Shown one piece after another: positions 46,543 to 56,203 of a stretch of 64,000 nucleotides of DNA. Position numbers and translations under genes: made by a program. This DNA is from Chitinispirillaceae bacterium (GTDB lineage Bacteria > Fibrobacterota > Chitinivibrionia > Chitinivibrionales > Chitinispirillaceae). The stretch covers positions 1 to 64,000 of the forward strand of contig JAFGIN010000079.1 of assembly GCA_016929595.1 (NCBI GenBank), in the 5' to 3' direction. The notes beneath the pieces are model-generated. The model did no database searches, was not told the origin of the DNA, and saw only the letters and a program-made list of their open reading frames with translations. Every line of letters starts with the position of its first letter. The first letter of the stretch is position 1.

Positions 46543-47682
46543 TCATCGGTAAAATGCGCTTTTGCGTCCTTTCCATCCATACTTTCCGGTTATCATTTGG
46601 AATAACGATATACTGCATACTCCGGTGAAAAAAATTATATGTAAAGGATAGAAAATAGCGGTCCACACCTTGTATGAACCAAGTTTCCTAAGCAGACTGT
46701 AAAAAAAAACGGAATAAAAACCATAAGTCAATAGAGAGGATATACGTACCGTGAATGTATTTTTTCCGAATAATCCAAACGTGGATCCCAGTGCGCCGGA
46801 GATCCATGCTATTGATAATATTAATCCACTATGACTTCCGGACAACGCACCAGATACACTGATCCTGGACCATCCGCTGATCAGATTGCCAATCCCCCCG
46901 GGATAGGGTATTGTAGTCAGCGTTTTTTGCCCTGAAAAAACATGAAGAGGAATGGAATTTTTTTTAAATCTTTGAGCAAGTTTCAGATGTTCAACGGGTG
47001 ACCCTCGCACCGCTTCATGTCCACCAACAGTGAAATAATCTTCACGCGCGCATAATACACTTGGCCCGAACAGTCCATAATAAGTTTTTTTGACTTTTAA
47101 TACTCCGTTGATAACTCCTGCCAAAGTGACAATATTAAAAACTGATAAAAATTGCTGGTATACTTTTTCAACTCTGTTAAAAGGCAGGACTGAAAGCACA
47201 CCACGGTTATGGTAATATTCTGCAGCTATTCGTATAAGCCCCCATTTTTCGAAATGTACATCAGAATCGATGAAAAGAAAGTAGCCTCCGGATGCATAGT
47301 GTGCTCCAATACTGCATGCCCAGTTCTTCCCTGTCCAGCCATGCGGCAGCTCCGGTGTTTTCAGAACAACCGCTCCGAACTCTTTTGCTATATCCGAGGT
47401 ATTATCAGTAGAGTAATCATCGACGACAATTATTTCTTTAGGTTGCCAGGGTTGTTCTTTTAGCGATTTCAATAGTGTGCCAATGGTGCTTTCTTCATTA
47501 CGGGCAGGAATAATAACTGAAAGGTCATAAAGGATTTCGAGTGCACGCTCTGTTCTGAGACATTTGGGAATTTTAAATAATGAGTAGAATAGCGGTAAAC
47601 CAGACAACAATGCAAAGATATATTTACGATAAAAAGTGCAAGCGCTGATCTGGTACACAATTGCTCTTTCAATGGTTAACAT
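46543..47682 (-). CDS. crtQ: CrtQ-like carotenoid glycosyltransferase (GT2)
   Basis: A 379-residue membrane-attached GT2. The catalytic core has 'LSVIIPARNEESTIGTLLKSL', 'EIIVVDDYSTDNT', 'GWTGKNWAC' and the metal-binding FLFIDSDVHF; the region 'GVLSVLPFNRVEKVYQQFLSVFNIVTLAG' and 'GPSVLCAREDYFTVGGHEAVRG' match the CrtQ type. C-terminal membrane helices (~260-355) fit an enzyme acting on a lipid carotenoid acid. In staphyloxanthin synthesis this step adds glucose to diaponeurosporenoate. It lies 22 nt after crtP and 100 nt before crtN. Confidence 0.82.
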   Translation of the reverse strand: MLTIERAIVYQISACTFYRKYIFALLSGLPLFYSLFKIPKCLRTERALEILYDLSVIIPARNEESTIGTLLKSLKEQPWQPKEIIVVDDYSTDNTSDIAKEFGAVVLKTPELPHGWTGKNWACSIGAHYASGGYFLFIDSDVHFEKWGLIRIAAEYYHNRGVLSVLPFNRVEKVYQQFLSVFNIVTLAGVINGVLKVKKTYYGLFGPSVLCAREDYFTVGGHEAVRGSPVEHLKLAQRFKKNSIPLHVFSGQKTLTTIPYPGGIGNLISGWSRISVSGALSGSHSGLILSIAWISGALGSTFGLFGKNTFTVRISSLLTYGFYSVFFYSLLRKLGSYKVWTAIFYPLHIIFFTGVCSISLFQMITGKYGWKGRKSAFYR

Positions 47683-47704
47683 TGATTAATAGTACAATCA
47701 TCTT

Positions 47705-49192
47705 TTAAATCGGTAATTTTTTTTCAATCAAATGTCCAGTATGCATACCTCCCAGGATGACCATAGGCATTCCGCTTCCCGGATTTACACTGCCACCGGC
47801 AAAAAAAAGATTTGAATACAGATGACTTTGCTTAGGAGCTTTAAATCCATAATTTTTCCCTATATCAGAAACTACACCATAAATTGATCCCTTATAAGAG
47901 TTATACTTCTCTTTTATATCCACTGGTGTCATTACATCCTCAGTATATATGTGTTTTCGAAGATCATCTATCCCCATACGCTCTAATTTATCTATCAGAC
48001 GATCTTTAAATACCTCGTAATCAGAACGAGTGTAACAGTGAATGTCATTTTTATGAGGTATATGGGGTAATAATTTTAGTATATCACATCCCTCGGGGGC
48101 AAGTGTTGGATCAGTCCGTACCGGAGCGACAACATAAATAGTTGGATCGTCAGGTAATCGATACTCATTGTAGATTGCATTGAAGTTTTCTTTAAGGTTG
48201 GCAGAATAAAAGAAATTGTGATGCGCCAGCTTGTGATACGCTTTGTCAAGTCCAAGGTGCACAACCAACCCGGAACAGGAAGGTTCGAAACGGGCCAGGC
48301 GGCTTATTTGCTTTGCGGGTATGTGCAGGAGCGTTTCATATGCAGGAATCACTTCCATATTGGAAACGATGATTTCTGCAGGTATCTCTGTCCCATTATA
48401 TAATCGCACCCCTGTCACTCTATCACCTGAAACCAGTATTCGATTGACTTGAGTATTCAGATGGAGCTCAACATTCAGTTCTTTTAAAAGTCTGACCATT
48501 CCGTTTGAAAGATTGAACATACCATTTTTGATATACCATACACCATATCGATACTGAATCCATGGCAGCAGGTTGAGAAAACCTGGGGCATTATAAGGAG
48601 AAGAACCGATATACTTTGCGAAATAGGAAAAAATATCTCTTATAAAGGGGTTTTTGAAATGATCATTTATTCCTTTACGCATCGAACCGAATCCATCGGT
48701 GGAGAGGATTTTCCCAAAATGGATATGTTTCAATACATCGAATACTGTATCAGCACCTGAACGAAAATACATTTTATCAATGGATTGGAATTGGTTCTGT
48801 GAGTAGTTGAGGAATAGACGAAACTGTTCGGGAAGAAACGGTGAAATTGTTTTGAAAACTTGTTTCTGTTTATCGTAATCATCAACCAGATCGATAATTG
48901 TTCCATTCTCGAAAAAGTTTCTCCAGTGAGTGTCGATTTTGACAATCGAAACATAATCTTCGAACCGCTTTCCTGCCAGTGAAAATAGGTCTTGAATTAT
49001 ATATGGCATAGACAATATGGAAGGTCCGAGATCAAATCTGAACCCGTCTTTCTCAAGAAAATTCAGTTTCCCTCCTGCATGGGAGTTCTTTTCATAGATC
49101 CTGACAGAATATCCTCTTGCCGCCAGTATTATGGCCGATGCCATCCCGCCCAGCCCAGCACCTATTATTATTACCTGTTTTGTTCCTGCCAT
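47705..49192 (-). CDS. crtP: CrtP-like carotenoid oxygenase (diaponeurosporene-oxidase type)
   Basis: A 495-residue phytoene-desaturase-family flavoenzyme. It follows staphylococcal CrtP closely, from memory: 'GPSILSMPYI', 'HWRNFFENGTIIDL', 'KYIGSSPYNAPGFL', 'VSNMEVIPAYETLLH', 'LAHHNFFYS', 'LPDDPTIYVV', 'LRKHIYTEDVMTPVDI' and 'FFAGGSVNPGSGMPMV'. It would oxidise the terminal methyl group of a C30 carotenoid to an aldehyde or acid. The start is placed at 49192, where the Rossmann segment begins; a longer in-frame extension to 49354 lacks family sequence. It is first in the crtPQN order. Confidence 0.86.
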   Translation of the reverse strand: MAGTKQVIIIGAGLGGMASAIILAARGYSVRIYEKNSHAGGKLNFLEKDGFRFDLGPSILSMPYIIQDLFSLAGKRFEDYVSIVKIDTHWRNFFENGTIIDLVDDYDKQKQVFKTISPFLPEQFRLFLNYSQNQFQSIDKMYFRSGADTVFDVLKHIHFGKILSTDGFGSMRKGINDHFKNPFIRDIFSYFAKYIGSSPYNAPGFLNLLPWIQYRYGVWYIKNGMFNLSNGMVRLLKELNVELHLNTQVNRILVSGDRVTGVRLYNGTEIPAEIIVSNMEVIPAYETLLHIPAKQISRLARFEPSCSGLVVHLGLDKAYHKLAHHNFFYSANLKENFNAIYNEYRLPDDPTIYVVAPVRTDPTLAPEGCDILKLLPHIPHKNDIHCYTRSDYEVFKDRLIDKLERMGIDDLRKHIYTEDVMTPVDIKEKYNSYKGSIYGVVSDIGKNYGFKAPKQSHLYSNLFFAGGSVNPGSGMPMVILGGMHTGHLIEKKLPI

Positions 49193-49740
49193 ATCACGCG
49201 CCCAGAATATCAGCTTTGCGTTACTATTCAAAAGAATAAAAGAAATACTCAAGCACAAATCAGGCCGATTATAAGCATGATAATTTTTTTGAGAAACAGG
49301 CACTCTTTTTGCATCAGGTACAACGCAAAATATTACATGCGTAAACAGAATCAAGACGGCTTTAATCTATTTTTAAGAAAGGAGACTATCTGCTGCATAA
49401 CCTTCGTACTGATTTGGGTAAACCCAGCTATCGATGCATTCAACAGTGAAATAGCGATCGTTTCTGCAAAAGCTGATAGGTGTAATAATCCGATACATGT
49501 CCCATCACGATTAGTTGCTTGGCATTAGCGATCACTCTATTAGTAATGTTTATTTGTCTGGGGTTTGAGTGGAAATCTGAAAAAAAACCGGAGGAGTTCT
49601 GATAACAGTTCCAATTATCACAGATATTGCCCTACCCCTCCTGCCGCCAGGCAGGATATTGATTAACAATAAAAGAAGGGTACGGCCAAAACGGATGCTA
49701 ACCATTACAATAAAAATGAATGTTATTGTTGCTGATCCTA
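49193..49740. other. Intergenic region between crtP and the GH8 gene
   Basis: This 548-nt stretch contains the crtP promoter and the GH8 3' end. A plus-strand frame reaching 49528 is mostly antisense to crtP and is not supported. The only clear structure is a GC hairpin at 49639-49656. No terminator T-run is obvious after GH8. Confidence 0.4.
49639..49656. repeat. Short GC hairpin, dispersed-repeat type
   Basis: Perfect 7-bp arms TCCTGCC/GGCAGGA around GCCA, in AT-rich surroundings. The arms resemble a common dispersed palindrome in environmental genomes. No T-run follows on either strand. Confidence 0.55.
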
Positions 49741-51159
49741 TCAACGCACAAAAGATATACGCGAACTGTACTCTCCCGCACCTGTACTCATTTTCACCAG
49801 GTATGTCCCTGCAGAAATTGCAGATTTCAATGACACGGTATTATTACCGGATGGGAATGTTCCCTTAGCTACAACAGTCAACAATTTCCCGGTTAAACTG
49901 TACAACTGAATCTCAACTGCACTGCTGTGTGAGAGCGAAAAGGAGATAGCTGCATTAGCATCAAGAGAAACAGATTTTGACAAAAGTGCTGATTTCGCCT
50001 GCACACTTTTGGCATCCTCAACAGCGGTAGTTTGTGACCAGAAATCCGGCATATTCCCGGAAAGATAGAGCAAGGTAAGGATCTTTATGGAGACCTGATA
50101 ATATACTTTTTCAGGCATTGCTGCCAGATGTGTAAAAGATTTATCAACCCACTCCTGATGCGCGGCGTCAACCATACCGGCACAGGCAAAAGGTCCGACA
50201 AACGTTGCGTTGTTGTAGCCGCCAGTTTCAGTTCCATCAAGTTTATACCCATCGACAATACTATCCGGCTTATTTGCAGTCTTTGTTGAAATCCATGATG
50301 CGATCTTTGTGCAGATATCCTTCGCGTCCTGATGTCCGTACCAGGAATATGCCCATGCTATGCGCCATGGGGTGCGGGTGGCGTCGTAGGTGTAGTTTCC
50401 TCTGTTTTGATCGTAGGAAGTTGGTGCTATTGGATCACCATTTTCGTTGCACCAGTTTGGTACCAATCCGGTTGTAGCATTCTGGGACTTTTTTATAAGA
50501 GCATAGGAATTTGTGATTACTTTATCCCAGTCAAAAGTACTTGCTTTTTTAAAGAGCTGGAGTGCACCGGTACTAAAATAGGAAGGATTTTTCTGGGTGT
50601 CCCAGCTATCTCCCGGTGTGAGATAGCCATTCTTGTTGACTTCAAATTTAGCAATTGAATCAATCAATGCGCGGGCATCATTGAGATATTTCTCATCACC
50701 CCACTGTTTGTATGCCTGCAACAGACCGACAGCAGCATCAAGCTCTGCATCGGTAGCCGAGTTGGCACCTATAACAGTTGAAAAATTCCTGATTCTCCAG
50801 TTCATCAGACCATTTTTGTTAGAAAATTTTTTATAATAAGCCCACAATTTATCGAATTTTGCCTGTGTATTATTCTGCTCATTATCCATATACACTGTTA
50901 TCATCATTCCGTATGCAATTCCCTCACTCACAGTAGTATCAAGCTGATCATGTTTGATTCTAGCCATTTTACCATCTGAACTTTCTTCATAAAGTTTCAT
51001 GAAATCATCGTAAGCCTTCTGAACCTTAGCAGGATCTACGGCAGTTGGTGTGATCCCGTAAGGATATTTCGGGTTTTTCTGTGGAAACGGGTATTTTGGT
51101 GCCGCTGTTATGGATAAGGGAATAATGATTAAAGCGATTACCTTAACAAATGATTGCAT
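49741..51159 (-). CDS. Secreted GH8 endoglucanase
   Basis: A 472-residue exported glycoside hydrolase family 8 enzyme. Signal peptide (1-20). The general acid glutamate is in TTVSEGIAYGMM (E79), a conserved Asp in SATDAELDAA (D137), and the catalytic Asp region in 'NYTYDATRTPWRIAWA' (D259). The last ~75 residues ('SLSHSSAVEIQLYSLTGKLLTVVAKG' to 'GTYLVKMS') form a sorting-like beta domain as in the GH10 enzyme. AAAGGA lies about 7 nt before the ATG. Role: extracellular hydrolysis of cellulose or related beta-1,4-glucans. Confidence 0.93.
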   Translation of the reverse strand: MQSFVKVIALIIIPLSITAAPKYPFPQKNPKYPYGITPTAVDPAKVQKAYDDFMKLYEESSDGKMARIKHDQLDTTVSEGIAYGMMITVYMDNEQNNTQAKFDKLWAYYKKFSNKNGLMNWRIRNFSTVIGANSATDAELDAAVGLLQAYKQWGDEKYLNDARALIDSIAKFEVNKNGYLTPGDSWDTQKNPSYFSTGALQLFKKASTFDWDKVITNSYALIKKSQNATTGLVPNWCNENGDPIAPTSYDQNRGNYTYDATRTPWRIAWAYSWYGHQDAKDICTKIASWISTKTANKPDSIVDGYKLDGTETGGYNNATFVGPFACAGMVDAAHQEWVDKSFTHLAAMPEKVYYQVSIKILTLLYLSGNMPDFWSQTTAVEDAKSVQAKSALLSKSVSLDANAAISFSLSHSSAVEIQLYSLTGKLLTVVAKGTFPSGNNTVSLKSAISAGTYLVKMSTGAGEYSSRISFVR

Positions 51160-51355
51160 CTGAGGTCCTTTATTCGTTCAGTTTCTGGATTTTGGTACAC
51201 TATATTAGTTATATCAAAAAATCTGAATAGTTTCACAGAAAAGTTAAACATATAGCATTTCTTATATAACTGTATTGTTTATGGGATCTAAGTAATATTT
51301 TAAAACGGTCTTTGTTTTTACATTTCTGAATTGAACCATTACCGTTAATTTCTAA

Positions 51356-53839
51356 TTAATCTTTAATAAGCCGGACAGAAAACCCATAATGCTTGCGACC
51401 AAGGCCAACACCATTTCCAAAATCAGGTGAGTCATAGTAAATAGCACGAGCCTCTGCTACCGACGCCGTATATTCATCGGAACACCACCAATATCCGTTT
51501 AAACATCGGTCAAGAAACTCTAAACCCTCACGATAACCACCGGGAAGGGCTGTAAAGACAGTTTGGTTATTTTTAGAAAGATCATTCCCGACATCTCCTT
51601 CATCCTCAGAGACTGTCCAGTCAGTTTTTGCTGCTAAAGACTTCCCAACATTTAACCCATTAATTGTCAGGTAGTTTTCAAGTGTATCCCATTCTTCGTG
51701 AGTCGGCACGTGCCATCCAGATGGAGCCAGTTTACCTGTATTTACAACAGTCCAATTGTATAAAGCACCCCACTTTCGTTGTTCGATGAGCGAATTTGTA
51801 TTGTTATAATAGCAAAATCCCGGCGTGATTATGCTATTCCATACACTATCAGCTTCCACATGCGGAATACTGGTGCCATCATTAAATTTCGTTGTCCTTA
51901 GATTCTCTGCAGTCCAAACCTGATTCCCAATTACTACTATAGGATATTCGTTACTATCGGCATCCTTGAGAGTAGTTTTAACTGTTAGCTTTACCAAAGA
52001 ACTCAAAGTACTTCCACTTTCATTACTAACTTCACATTGGTAATAGCCGCTATCTGAAAATTTTACTTTTTTAATTGTAAATACAGCGTTTACAGCTCCC
52101 GGTAGCTTTGCACCATCCATTTGCCACTGGTAAGTCAATCCAATACCTTCTGCTGTAACTGAAAATGATATGGTATCAAGCGGGTAAACTGAAAAAGTTT
52201 GCGGCTGGGTAGTAATCGATGGTTTCGCAATATGCCAGTTTGCATAAAGCGTCCTTGAAACTGTAATTGGCATGAAGAAATCAAATGCAGTTGTGAGTGC
52301 CTGATTAGAAAACCACCCGGCAAAAACATACCCCGATTTTATCGGGGCAACAGGTTCAGTTACACAATTCTTATAAGCTACGACTTCTGATGCAACCTCA
52401 CTTCCGCCATTACAATTAAAGCTCACAGTAAAACTATCGATACGCCATTGGGCATATAACAGTACATTGTGCGTTCCCATTAAAAGTGAATCCGAAGGCT
52501 CGTATTTTTTACCAGTACCATTCTGGAGCTGATCCCAGCCACTGAATGTATATCCTGTTTTTGTCAGTAATCCAGTATTATCTTTTACTCTGACAATTTC
52601 ATTTTGTGAATACACCGCTGTATCTGAAGGCACTGTGCCGGATTCATTCCCATTCCCTATATAAGTAACATTGAAAACAACTGTCAACAGTGCAGCATTA
52701 CTCACAACTGAATCAGCGGAATTACTTACAACACAACGATATGCACTCCCACTAAGCTCTGAATTTACCGTTGGAATCGTATATGAAGATGTAGTAGCTC
52801 CGGGAATATCAACGGTTCCCTTCTGCCATCGATATTTAAGATCAGTTCCCGTTGCGGTAACCCCAAATGCAGCCATTTCCCCCACCTTAACTCTTACATC
52901 TGAGGGGTGTGCAGTGATTGCGGGTGGGGCCACACTCTTTGCAACTGTGAGTTTTGCAGCTCTACTCTTTGCAGTATCTGCTATATTACTTATGATACAA
53001 TGGTATTCTGCCCCATCATCAGCAAGTGTAACATTTTGCAATGTATATGTTGCAGAATTTGCCCCTGTTATTTCTGCTGCACCTCTTAACCATTGATACT
53101 TCAGCGATGTCCCGGTTACAATAACCGTAAACGTTGCGTTATTTCCTTCAGTAACAGCCTGATCCGTCGGCTCAACTGCAATTATGGGTGCAACCATGTT
53201 CTGTACAACAGTGAGCACAGCCCCATTGCTGACAACGGTGTCGCTGGAATTTTTAACAATACAGTTGAAAACAGCACCGTTATCGGAATTTGAAACAGAA
53301 GTTACAGTTAATGTTGGACCATTCGCATCGTGTATAGCAATCGATTTTTTCTGCCATTGGTATAGAAGATTCGTTCCATTAGCCACCATAGTAAAAGTAA
53401 CCGGTTGGCCCTCAGTAACGATCTGGTCAAGAGGTTCAAGTATGATAATTGGCCTGTTAATTTTGAAAAAAGAAAAAGAAGTATCTGTGAAATCATTATT
53501 ATTTGGATGATAACAGGATTGGAATGACACTGTATGTTTGCCAGTATCATTTCTCGTAAATACAAAACGCACTTCAGAACCACTGTTTTTTACATTTTTC
53601 CATTCACTCCAGTTTTTGTCATCAATTTTGTACCGATACTGGTTCCTGCTACCTAAACTCCCGTTGAAAGACCAGACAACTTCTTCTGTGGCAATAGTAT
53701 CTCCATCTTTAAAATTGTTTCCAGTAAATAATAATTTCGGAGGTATATACGTTTCATCATCCGGATCGACTGGATTATGTGGTACTATTTTGCAAGTCAA
53801 GATAAAAATCATTGGGAATATACATAGTACTCTTCTCAT
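51356..53839 (-). CDS. FISUMP-domain lipoprotein with Ig-like and InlB/Flg_new repeats
   Basis: An 827-residue mosaic surface lipoprotein (lipobox ILTC at about 13-16). Residues ~30-125 form a leader domain. Three Ig-like domains follow at ~130-212, 215-300 and 303-388, each with 'LLYQWQK', 'LKYQWLRG' or 'LKYRWQKG' and 'GAVFNC/GAEYHC/GSAYRC'. Two Flg_new/InlB-B repeats lie at ~390-537 (GYTFSGWDQL, GYVFAGWFSN). A fourth Ig domain (LTYQWQMDGA, GYYQCEVSN) precedes a C-terminal Fibrobacter major paralogous domain (IGNQVWTAENLRTTKFNDG, 'GALYNWTVV', 'GWHVPTHEEWDTLE', 'GYWWCSDEY', 'GFSVRLIKD'). GAGGAAT precedes the ATG. Likely adhesin or glycan-binding protein. Confidence 0.9.
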   Translation of the reverse strand: MRRVLCIFPMIFILTCKIVPHNPVDPDDETYIPPKLLFTGNNFKDGDTIATEEVVWSFNGSLGSRNQYRYKIDDKNWSEWKNVKNSGSEVRFVFTRNDTGKHTVSFQSCYHPNNNDFTDTSFSFFKINRPIIILEPLDQIVTEGQPVTFTMVANGTNLLYQWQKKSIAIHDANGPTLTVTSVSNSDNGAVFNCIVKNSSDTVVSNGAVLTVVQNMVAPIIAVEPTDQAVTEGNNATFTVIVTGTSLKYQWLRGAAEITGANSATYTLQNVTLADDGAEYHCIISNIADTAKSRAAKLTVAKSVAPPAITAHPSDVRVKVGEMAAFGVTATGTDLKYRWQKGTVDIPGATTSSYTIPTVNSELSGSAYRCVVSNSADSVVSNAALLTVVFNVTYIGNGNESGTVPSDTAVYSQNEIVRVKDNTGLLTKTGYTFSGWDQLQNGTGKKYEPSDSLLMGTHNVLLYAQWRIDSFTVSFNCNGGSEVASEVVAYKNCVTEPVAPIKSGYVFAGWFSNQALTTAFDFFMPITVSRTLYANWHIAKPSITTQPQTFSVYPLDTISFSVTAEGIGLTYQWQMDGAKLPGAVNAVFTIKKVKFSDSGYYQCEVSNESGSTLSSLVKLTVKTTLKDADSNEYPIVVIGNQVWTAENLRTTKFNDGTSIPHVEADSVWNSIITPGFCYYNNTNSLIEQRKWGALYNWTVVNTGKLAPSGWHVPTHEEWDTLENYLTINGLNVGKSLAAKTDWTVSEDEGDVGNDLSKNNQTVFTALPGGYREGLEFLDRCLNGYWWCSDEYTASVAEARAIYYDSPDFGNGVGLGRKHYGFSVRLIKD

Positions 53840-53848
53840 AAAAATTCC

Positions 53849-54721
53849 TCAAAATAATAGCTGTGCGATGATTCCTGGGCCCTCTTTATAAACAGGTAAA
53901 AATTGTACATTTTTTTGGTCTTCCGTATTTTTCTTCTTTTGAATCACCAAAGCCGCAGGAAGCAGGATAGCAGCTGCAGTACCTAGTGTAATTGTTCCTG
54001 CGAATGACACTTTAATGATTTTTTCATTATGTCGCAGTTTTTCGATGTCGTTAATTTTCGAATATGAATTCCTGTAATTGGAAAGTATTATACCGGAAGA
54101 AGCACTTCCAGCCCCACAGATTAGACCCGAAGCCATGCACACAAACGCCAGCTTTCCGATATTTGCAGTGCCCCTGTTATGCACATCAGAATGCTTTCCT
54201 TTCCCATATGAATAGGGGATGCCATCTGCAACAGGTTTTATATTATCATTGACCGTAAAATGAAACTGTCCATTATTTTTAAATGATCCGTTAGTTATGG
54301 TCAGTCCTTCTTTCATCGAACGAACACCATACACTGAATAGGCGAGAACAAAATTGACCAACTTTACATTGTTAGCTATTTCATTGATAAGTATTCCATT
54401 CCAGTCGAACGGGTTAGCGAAAACAGTGGACTTACTGTTGTAACTGCTGTCATTGACAGTTGTAAATACAACCGGATCTTTTAAGGTACCTTCCACTATC
54501 AGGCTTCCATCAACAACAATACCGGTGAATGATTTGAATAAAAGAATACAGCCTTTTTCGATTATTACCTGGTTATTGACCTTGACATGTAAGTTATTTT
54601 CAATAATATATGGACCTTTATCTGCAGTTAGTCTAAGGTTTTCCACTGCGCCTGATAATGGTGTCTGTGCGTAAATCACTACCCATGTAAATGCTATTAT
54701 AAGTAGTACTTTTTTAAACAT
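53849..54721 (-). CDS. Exported beta-helix-like membrane protein
   Basis: A 290-residue protein with a signal peptide (1-18, ending YAQ). Residues ~28-175 read as short right-handed beta-helix rungs ('LHVKVNNQVIIEKGCILLF', 'GIVVDGSLIVEGTLKDPVVF', 'NNVKLVNFVLAYSVYGV'). Further on are two hydrophobic stretches (LAFVCMASGLICGAGSASSGI and VSFAGTITLGTAAAILLPAALVI). I recognise no named family. It ends 9 nt before the FISUMP lipoprotein start, so the two genes are surely cotranscribed and may act together at the envelope. Confidence 0.6.
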   Translation of the reverse strand: MFKKVLLIIAFTWVVIYAQTPLSGAVENLRLTADKGPYIIENNLHVKVNNQVIIEKGCILLFKSFTGIVVDGSLIVEGTLKDPVVFTTVNDSSYNSKSTVFANPFDWNGILINEIANNVKLVNFVLAYSVYGVRSMKEGLTITNGSFKNNGQFHFTVNDNIKPVADGIPYSYGKGKHSDVHNRGTANIGKLAFVCMASGLICGAGSASSGIILSNYRNSYSKINDIEKLRHNEKIIKVSFAGTITLGTAAAILLPAALVIQKKKNTEDQKNVQFLPVYKEGPGIIAQLLF

Positions 54722-54870
54722 TCCTTATCTCTACTCAGTTTGAATCTGCATTTTTTCGAAAAAAAATCACAATCTCGTAAATACAAATTACAATTTATAC
54801 ACATAAAAGTTGATGTCTTGTCCTTTTACCTTTGATGATTTTCGTAGATTTCTCTTATACCACATTTCAC

Positions 54871-55017
54871 TTACGAAATAACAAAATTTGAAAATACACA
54901 GCCGTGAAATACTGTTGCAAACGGCTCGCTTGCTCCTTTTGCGTAATATGGGTTATGGTTTTCGCAGGTGAACAGTAGGATAGCAAATTTTAGAATGAAT
55001 ATTAGCACCTTTTTCAT
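54871..55017 (-). CDS. Possible 48-residue lipoprotein-like peptide
   Basis: An ATG 6 nt after the stop of the upstream lipoprotein gene opens a 48-codon frame. It begins with a signal-like sequence (MKKVLIFILKFAILLFTC) ending in a Cys, then a short tail with 'YYAKGASEPFATVFHGC'. No good Shine-Dalgarno is close, so translation would depend on coupling. Length and isolation make this tentative. The rest of the 302-nt gap holds nothing else I can support. Confidence 0.3.
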   Translation of the reverse strand: MKKVLIFILKFAILLFTCENHNPYYAKGASEPFATVFHGCVFSNFVIS

Positions 55018-55023
55018 AATGTT

Positions 55024-56199
55024 TTATTTATCATTACCTTCATTTCCAACTCCGAACCAATATTTTCTGTCCAGACTGGCCTGATTTTCCGAAACAGTCC
55101 CGTTCTTGTGAGTCTCTTTTATAATGACCTGATCGGTTCTGCCACTTTTGATATACCATTCCCGTTTACCACTTTGAAAAGTATCCCCTTCACTTTCACC
55201 GCTCATTCCATCATAACTGAACTTTATAATATAAAAGGAGCTCTTTATAAAAGTATCCGGAACAATCAGCAGGTCTTTATAAAATCCATCCCCATAAAGA
55301 TAATCAAGTTCAAGTACACACTCGCACAAACCGTTACCATCAATATCCGCTTGTTTATAGCCCATTATTTCAAATGGATAGTCTTCATCAAATCTGATTT
55401 TTACCACTGTATCATTTCCATAACAAAGCAGCAACGCAGAATTCTTATTAATCGAATAAATTGACTTTAAATGTACTTTTTTACTATCCCTGTGATGAAT
55501 AATACTATTAACCTCTTTGAGTGGCAGCCGGCTATTATCACCTGTTAGTAATTTACCGTTAAAGACACAGGATAAAGATTGTGATGAAGCTTTAATCTCA
55601 GCCAGAGAGTCGGTTACATGGTTTAGAAAAGGCGGCATAATTAATCCGCTATAGCCTGAAGCATCCAATATATCACGAGTGCCGGAAACAGAACAGGGAC
55701 AAAGGAGCCGCAGGTTACCTGCCTTAACATATCCACTCGCATCTTTATCGCTGATCATTAAAAATGGATAATAATGATCCTCATCCCACAATCGTATCTC
55801 TTCCATGTCAATTGAACGTCTTGTGCGGGAAGATCCGGCTATTGTATAAGGCCTCTTTAAAATAACTGTACTATCAATCAAATCCAGAAACTGCTCATCG
55901 TCAGGACTCATTACAAATACTTCGATAGAATCATTTTCAATCATGACGTTTCTAACTTTGGACGAATCTATGGCAACTCTGGCCGTCTTCCGGTTGGGTA
56001 AGAGTACATTATACAATTCTCTGCTATCAGTTTTATTACCTGGGAGAATAAGAAGCGGCGAATTCCAGATAGTATCTCCCGTTGCGGTCACCATACCATT
56101 CTGGTTTATAACCATTAATCTGTTACCAGTCACCGGTTGTTTTGTGCACAACGATACTACTGCCATGCACAAGATCAATAAATTAAACCTTTTGTTCAT
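55024..56199 (-). CDS. Lipoprotein of unknown function next to the M15 peptidase
   Basis: About 391 residues from the ATG at 56199. The leader ends in a lipobox-like VVSLC (about residues 14-18), suggesting an envelope lipoprotein. The body is beta-rich and charged, with a Cys pair 'LRLLCPCSVSG', an aspartate-rich turn 'IDGNGLCECVLELDYLYGDG' that could bind calcium, and no further membrane helix. I recognise no family. Starting at the upstream in-frame ATG (56223) would overlap the M15 gene by 20 nt; the 56199 start leaves a 4-nt gap and a cleaner leader. Its position right after a peptidoglycan-peptidase gene suggests a partner, inhibitor or immunity role (inference). Confidence 0.6.
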   Translation of the reverse strand: MNKRFNLLILCMAVVSLCTKQPVTGNRLMVINQNGMVTATGDTIWNSPLLILPGNKTDSRELYNVLLPNRKTARVAIDSSKVRNVMIENDSIEVFVMSPDDEQFLDLIDSTVILKRPYTIAGSSRTRRSIDMEEIRLWDEDHYYPFLMISDKDASGYVKAGNLRLLCPCSVSGTRDILDASGYSGLIMPPFLNHVTDSLAEIKASSQSLSCVFNGKLLTGDNSRLPLKEVNSIIHHRDSKKVHLKSIYSINKNSALLLCYGNDTVVKIRFDEDYPFEIMGYKQADIDGNGLCECVLELDYLYGDGFYKDLLIVPDTFIKSSFYIIKFSYDGMSGESEGDTFQSGKREWYIKSGRTDQVIIKETHKNGTVSENQASLDRKYWFGVGNEGNDK

Positions 56200-56203
56200 A
56201 TTT

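Noticed and set aside
48992-49528. 178-codon plus-strand frame opposite crtP
   Set aside because: Two fifths is antisense to a well-supported crtP N-terminus and the rest runs into non-coding sequence; no motif.
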